The position numbers and the translations under genes are program-made. From JAWXBM01 sp037968555 (lineage in GTDB: Bacteria > Pseudomonadota > Gammaproteobacteria > Xanthomonadales > SZUA-36), in NCBI GenBank assembly GCA_037968555.1, contig JBBKVS010000200.1, positions 1 through 8,251 on the forward strand: a stretch of 8,251 nucleotides of DNA, written 5' to 3'. Numbering within the stretch: position 1 is the first letter of the stretch; every line of letters begins with the position of its first letter. The notes under the pieces were generated by a model. The model saw only the letters and a program-made list of their open reading frames with translations. It was not told the DNA's origin and did not search any database. This document shows positions 5,327-8,251 of the stretch, piece by piece.

Positions 5327-8239
5327 TTAGAACGCGTGCTTGATGTTGAAGAACCAGCTACGTCCGAAGCCACGGTAAGTGTCATCGTCGGTGGTGGCAT
5401 TAAAGCCCTGGTTCAGGAATGGCAGTGATTCGTCAGTCAGGTTGGTAACACCAACAGAGAACTGAGTGCCGAATGGAGCCGTGTAACGTCCCACCAGGTC
5501 GAAGTAGTACATGTCATCAATGGTATTAACCCAGATCTGATCTGCCGGTTGACCGAAGCCAGCGGCTGAATCGGGGCAATAAATATGACCGAAGCCTACT
5601 GCGTCACCGCACTCGGTTACGCCATCAATGTATTCAACACTGAAGCTTGCACCAAAATCACCCAATGACCAGTCAGTGTCTAAACGCCAGCGATACTCTG
5701 AGTAGGAAGAAACCCGACCCAGACCACGATGCTCAAACAAGCCAACTACGTCGGAAACTTCCGCTGTTTCAGAACCATCACCATTGAAGTCTTTAACGGT
5801 CAACAGTTCACGTTCGAGGTTGTAGGTTCCCATCCAGCCGAAGCCCCACAGACCAATGTCCGTATTCCAGTTGTAGTTAACCGACCAGTCGACACCACGA
5901 GCTGATTCAGGACCTACTTTCTGTACCAAGGTCAGCACTTCATCAATGTCACCATTGGAGAAGCGTTTGATACCTTCACAAAAACCAGGCACAGAACCCG
6001 TGGCACAACCAGAAATGACTACCGTAGCTGACGGTGTATTAATGGAATCATCAATTTCGATGTTCCAGTAATCCAGGGTCATGCTCAGGCCAGAAGCAAA
6101 GGTCGGTGACCAGGCGAGACCAGCCGTCCAGGTTTCACCTTCTTCAGGGGTAAGGTTGCTGTTACCACCGACACGGGCACGAGCCTGAGGATCGGTTTGA
6201 ACGTAACCAGGAGGAACCTGACCTACGCAACCTGGCAAAGTGTTACCACTACCGGCACACGCGTCAACCGTATTCGGGAAGCTGTCGCCTACACCGGCGA
6301 ACAGTTCAGAAATGTTGGGCTCACGATATACCTCACCCCAAGTAGCACGTACCAGCAAGCTGCGTACGGGCTGCCAGCGCAAACTGGCCTGCATGGTGGT
6401 GGAAGCATCGTAGATGGAGAAGTCGTCGTAACGAGCGCCCAGACCCAATTCCAGGTTTTCAGCGCCAGCCATTCCGGACAGTAATGGAATGTTGACTTCG
6501 CCATAGAAGGAATCGATGTTGTAGGAACCGTTTGTGCCTTGACCTGTGTTACCCGTGGTCGAATTTGTGACCTTGGCAGAGTCAGGAATGAAAACGTATT
6601 TCTCTTTACGACGCTCGAAACCTGCGGCCACACCCACGGTGCCAGCTGGAAGTTCGAATACATCGCCAACCACTGTAAAGTTGGTTACCTGACGCTCGTT
6701 GACAATACGATCATTCAACGGAATGGACAGATAATCCAACATATTCTGCTGGATCGGGTTGGTGTCCGGATTGGTGAAGGCGTTGAAAGATACGCAACCG
6801 TCAATCACTGCGCCTGGTACACCACAAACTACCTGGCCGGCGGCATTCAGGAACGATGGCCCGAGTGCATTGGCGAAACGTGCACCATTGAACTGACCGA
6901 AGTCGGTATCAGCGCGTTCGCTCTTGCCATAGTTATAGCTCAGATCCCAGGTCCAGCTGGTGCTGATGTCGCCGGTTACACCGGTAACGATTTGCCACTG
7001 GTCGATATTCTGCGTGAATGAACGACCACCCGTTTCAGTCAAACGTCTGCGGAACTGGGTTACGTTGACGCCGAATGGGTTGTAGTAATTGTCCTTGGAA
7101 ATGACTACACCGGGTTCGATCTGCGTATAGCTTGGGTCAAAACGGCTGTCAAAAGGCAAAGGCGCCAACAACTGCTCAGAGCTACGATTGGCGAAACGCG
7201 CTTCCATATAGGCGGTTGTATTGTCAAACAATTCATAATCGCCCTGGAAGAAGAAGCTGGAGCGTTCATAAGGCGTTTGCAAGTAGTTAACCGGAGCAAA
7301 GTCGTAAGTGCCCGGGCCGCAATTCGGGCCTGCAGGAGCGTAGTCACTAACTGAGGTACCGGTTTTGCCCTGACAGATCGTCAGGTTATTGCCAAAACCG
7401 GGAATATTAAAGTAACCGTACTCACGGCGGCTTGAACCAAAAGTAGCCCAACCGGGATAACCGTCACCATCCTGGTCTACCCAGGGATCGCCGGAAAAAC
7501 CGTACTGGTGGAATTCATCGGGATCATAAATTGCGACAGCAGCTTTCAGGTATTTTTCATCAAAGGCTGCCAGGAACACTTCATCCTGCTCGGTGTATTC
7601 AACGCCGATCACAAAATTACCGCGATCTGTATTGCCGCCGGTAATAAAGCTGGTCTGCCAGTTACGGCCCCCGGTATCGAAACTTTCGCCGATGCTGAAT
7701 TCATACTCAGCCCCTTCGAAATTCTTGCGGGTGATGACGTTAACCACGCCAGCTACTGCGTCAGCACCATAAATAGCAGAAGCACCATCTTTCAGAATTT
7801 CAATGCGCTCTACCATGGCCACAGGAATGGTTGAGAAGTCGTTGAACAGGGCTGGCGCGCGCCGGCCATTGATCAGAACGAGCGTGCGGTTCGTGCCCAT
7901 GCCACGAATATCCACAGCGACGCTACCATTGCCACCATTGTTTCGTTGGGTGGATGGTGGAGAACCATTCATCATTGGTAAGTCCTGGACCAACTCACCA
8001 AGGTCGGTAATACCGGTACGCTTGATGTCGTCACGATCCAGAACGGTTACGGGATTCGCGCCCTCAATGTCGATGCGGCTGATTCGAGAACCGGTTACTT
8101 GAACCCGGTCAAGATCAGCAGCTTCTTCTTCGCTGTCCTGTGCAAAAACAGGTGAAGAAGAGAGTGCGATACTTGCCATTGCACCAGGAACCAGTGCGTA
8201 TTGCACGGCTTGGTACAGAGGATTACGGCTATGTTTCAT
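5327..8239 (-). CDS. TonB-dependent outer-membrane receptor
   Basis: This complete 970-aa receptor imports a scarce substrate (siderophore, glycan, peptide or similar) across the outer membrane using TonB-ExbBD energy. Residues 1-33 are a Sec signal peptide (basic start, hydrophobic core, likely cleavage after VFA). DRVQVTGSR (44-52) is a TonB-box-like segment. The plug spans about 55-173, with VDIRGMGTNRTLVLINGRR (109-127), VERIEILKDGASAIYGADAVAGVVNV (143-168) and ITRKNF. The barrel follows and ends in the insertion signal Phe (IKHAF). Ten Cys fall into five close pairs (289/307, 472/482, 661/671, 745/754, 877/888), probably loop disulfides. Asp-rich DQDGDG (255-260) and DFNGDG (817-822) resemble calcium-binding loops. 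The ATG at 8239 is preceded by GGAGAG at good spacing, and a terminator follows the stop. The substrate cannot be told; the sulfotransferases and oxygenases downstream hint at a modified peptide or glycan, an inference only. Confidence 0.95.
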   Translation of the reverse strand: MKHSRNPLYQAVQYALVPGAMASIALSSSPVFAQDSEEEAADLDRVQVTGSRISRIDIEGANPVTVLDRDDIKRTGITDLGELVQDLPMMNGSPPSTQRNNGGNGSVAVDIRGMGTNRTLVLINGRRAPALFNDFSTIPVAMVERIEILKDGASAIYGADAVAGVVNVITRKNFEGAEYEFSIGESFDTGGRNWQTSFITGGNTDRGNFVIGVEYTEQDEVFLAAFDEKYLKAAVAIYDPDEFHQYGFSGDPWVDQDGDGYPGWATFGSSRREYGYFNIPGFGNNLTICQGKTGTSVSDYAPAGPNCGPGTYDFAPVNYLQTPYERSSFFFQGDYELFDNTTAYMEARFANRSSEQLLAPLPFDSRFDPSYTQIEPGVVISKDNYYNPFGVNVTQFRRRLTETGGRSFTQNIDQWQIVTGVTGDISTSWTWDLSYNYGKSERADTDFGQFNGARFANALGPSFLNAAGQVVCGVPGAVIDGCVSFNAFTNPDTNPIQQNMLDYLSIPLNDRIVNERQVTNFTVVGDVFELPAGTVGVAAGFERRKEKYVFIPDSAKVTNSTTGNTGQGTNGSYNIDSFYGEVNIPLLSGMAGAENLELGLGARYDDFSIYDASTTMQASLRWQPVRSLLVRATWGEVYREPNISELFAGVGDSFPNTVDACAGSGNTLPGCVGQVPPGYVQTDPQARARVGGNSNLTPEEGETWTAGLAWSPTFASGLSMTLDYWNIEIDDSINTPSATVVISGCATGSVPGFCEGIKRFSNGDIDEVLTLVQKVGPESARGVDWSVNYNWNTDIGLWGFGWMGTYNLERELLTVKDFNGDGSETAEVSDVVGLFEHRGLGRVSSYSEYRWRLDTDWSLGDFGASFSVEYIDGVTECGDAVGFGHIYCPDSAAGFGQPADQIWVNTIDDMYYFDLVGRYTAPFGTQFSVGVTNLTDESLPFLNQGFNATTDDDTYRGFGRSWFFNIKHAF

Positions 8240-8251
8240 CTAGACTCTCCA
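8240..8251 (-). promoter_or_regulatory. Shine-Dalgarno of the receptor gene
   Basis: On the - strand the bases before the receptor ATG read tggagagtctag, giving GGAGAG with about 5-7 nt spacing. This fixes the start at 8239. The promoter lies beyond the window. Confidence 0.75.

Noticed and set aside
5159..5428. Open + strand frame across the repeat cluster, terminator and receptor 3' end
   Set aside because: It runs through a terminator stem and antisense to the receptor, with no recognisable protein features.
6197..7021. Open + strand frames antisense to the receptor gene
   Set aside because: They are shadows of the receptor's codon pattern, with no domain, no Shine-Dalgarno and no independent evidence.

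Overview
The window looks like chromosomal DNA of a Gram-negative gammaproteobacterium, probably a marine or aquatic heterotroph. The grounds are a large TonB-dependent outer-membrane receptor with a signal peptide and C-terminal Phe, GTPase/DUF697 and prolyl-hydroxylase-like protein types common in that class, moderate GC, and a GGGGTCAGAG-type intergenic repeat. The genus cannot be read from the sequence. Seven protein genes are supported and coding density is high. No stretch over 300 bases lacks a gene. No RNA gene, CRISPR array, integrase or transposase was seen.

Left part, + strand: the 3' portion of a GTPase with a C-terminal DUF697-like membrane domain (cut by the window edge at its P-loop), then a stand-alone 2-oxoglutarate/Fe(II)-oxygenase-like protein of the PF13759/TIGR02466 type. 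They converge on the rest of the window.

Middle, - strand, read right to left: a tight four-gene set made of a PF03567-type sulfotransferase, a second sulfotransferase of a different subfamily, a prolyl-4-hydroxylase-like 2OG-Fe(II) oxygenase, and a third, divergent sulfotransferase-fold protein. The first pair overlaps by 11 nt and the second pair by 4 nt (ATGA). A 95-nt gap between the pairs holds a possible internal promoter.

Right part, - strand: a nearly 3-kb TonB-dependent receptor gene with a good Shine-Dalgarno, ending in a clear Rho-independent terminator. Between that terminator and the sulfotransferase operon lies a small repeat cluster: three copies of an 18-nt unit, two direct and one inverted. 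It can fold into two alternative long hairpins and occupies the place where the operon's promoter and leader should be.

Taken together, the - strand genes suggest import of a substrate through the outer membrane and/or modification of a peptide, glycan or small molecule by hydroxylation and PAPS-dependent sulfation. This is inference from gene content. The most notable points are three different sulfotransferase-fold proteins beside two oxygenases and a receptor, and an apparent His-to-Tyr change at the distal iron-ligand position of the prolyl-hydroxylase-like enzyme.
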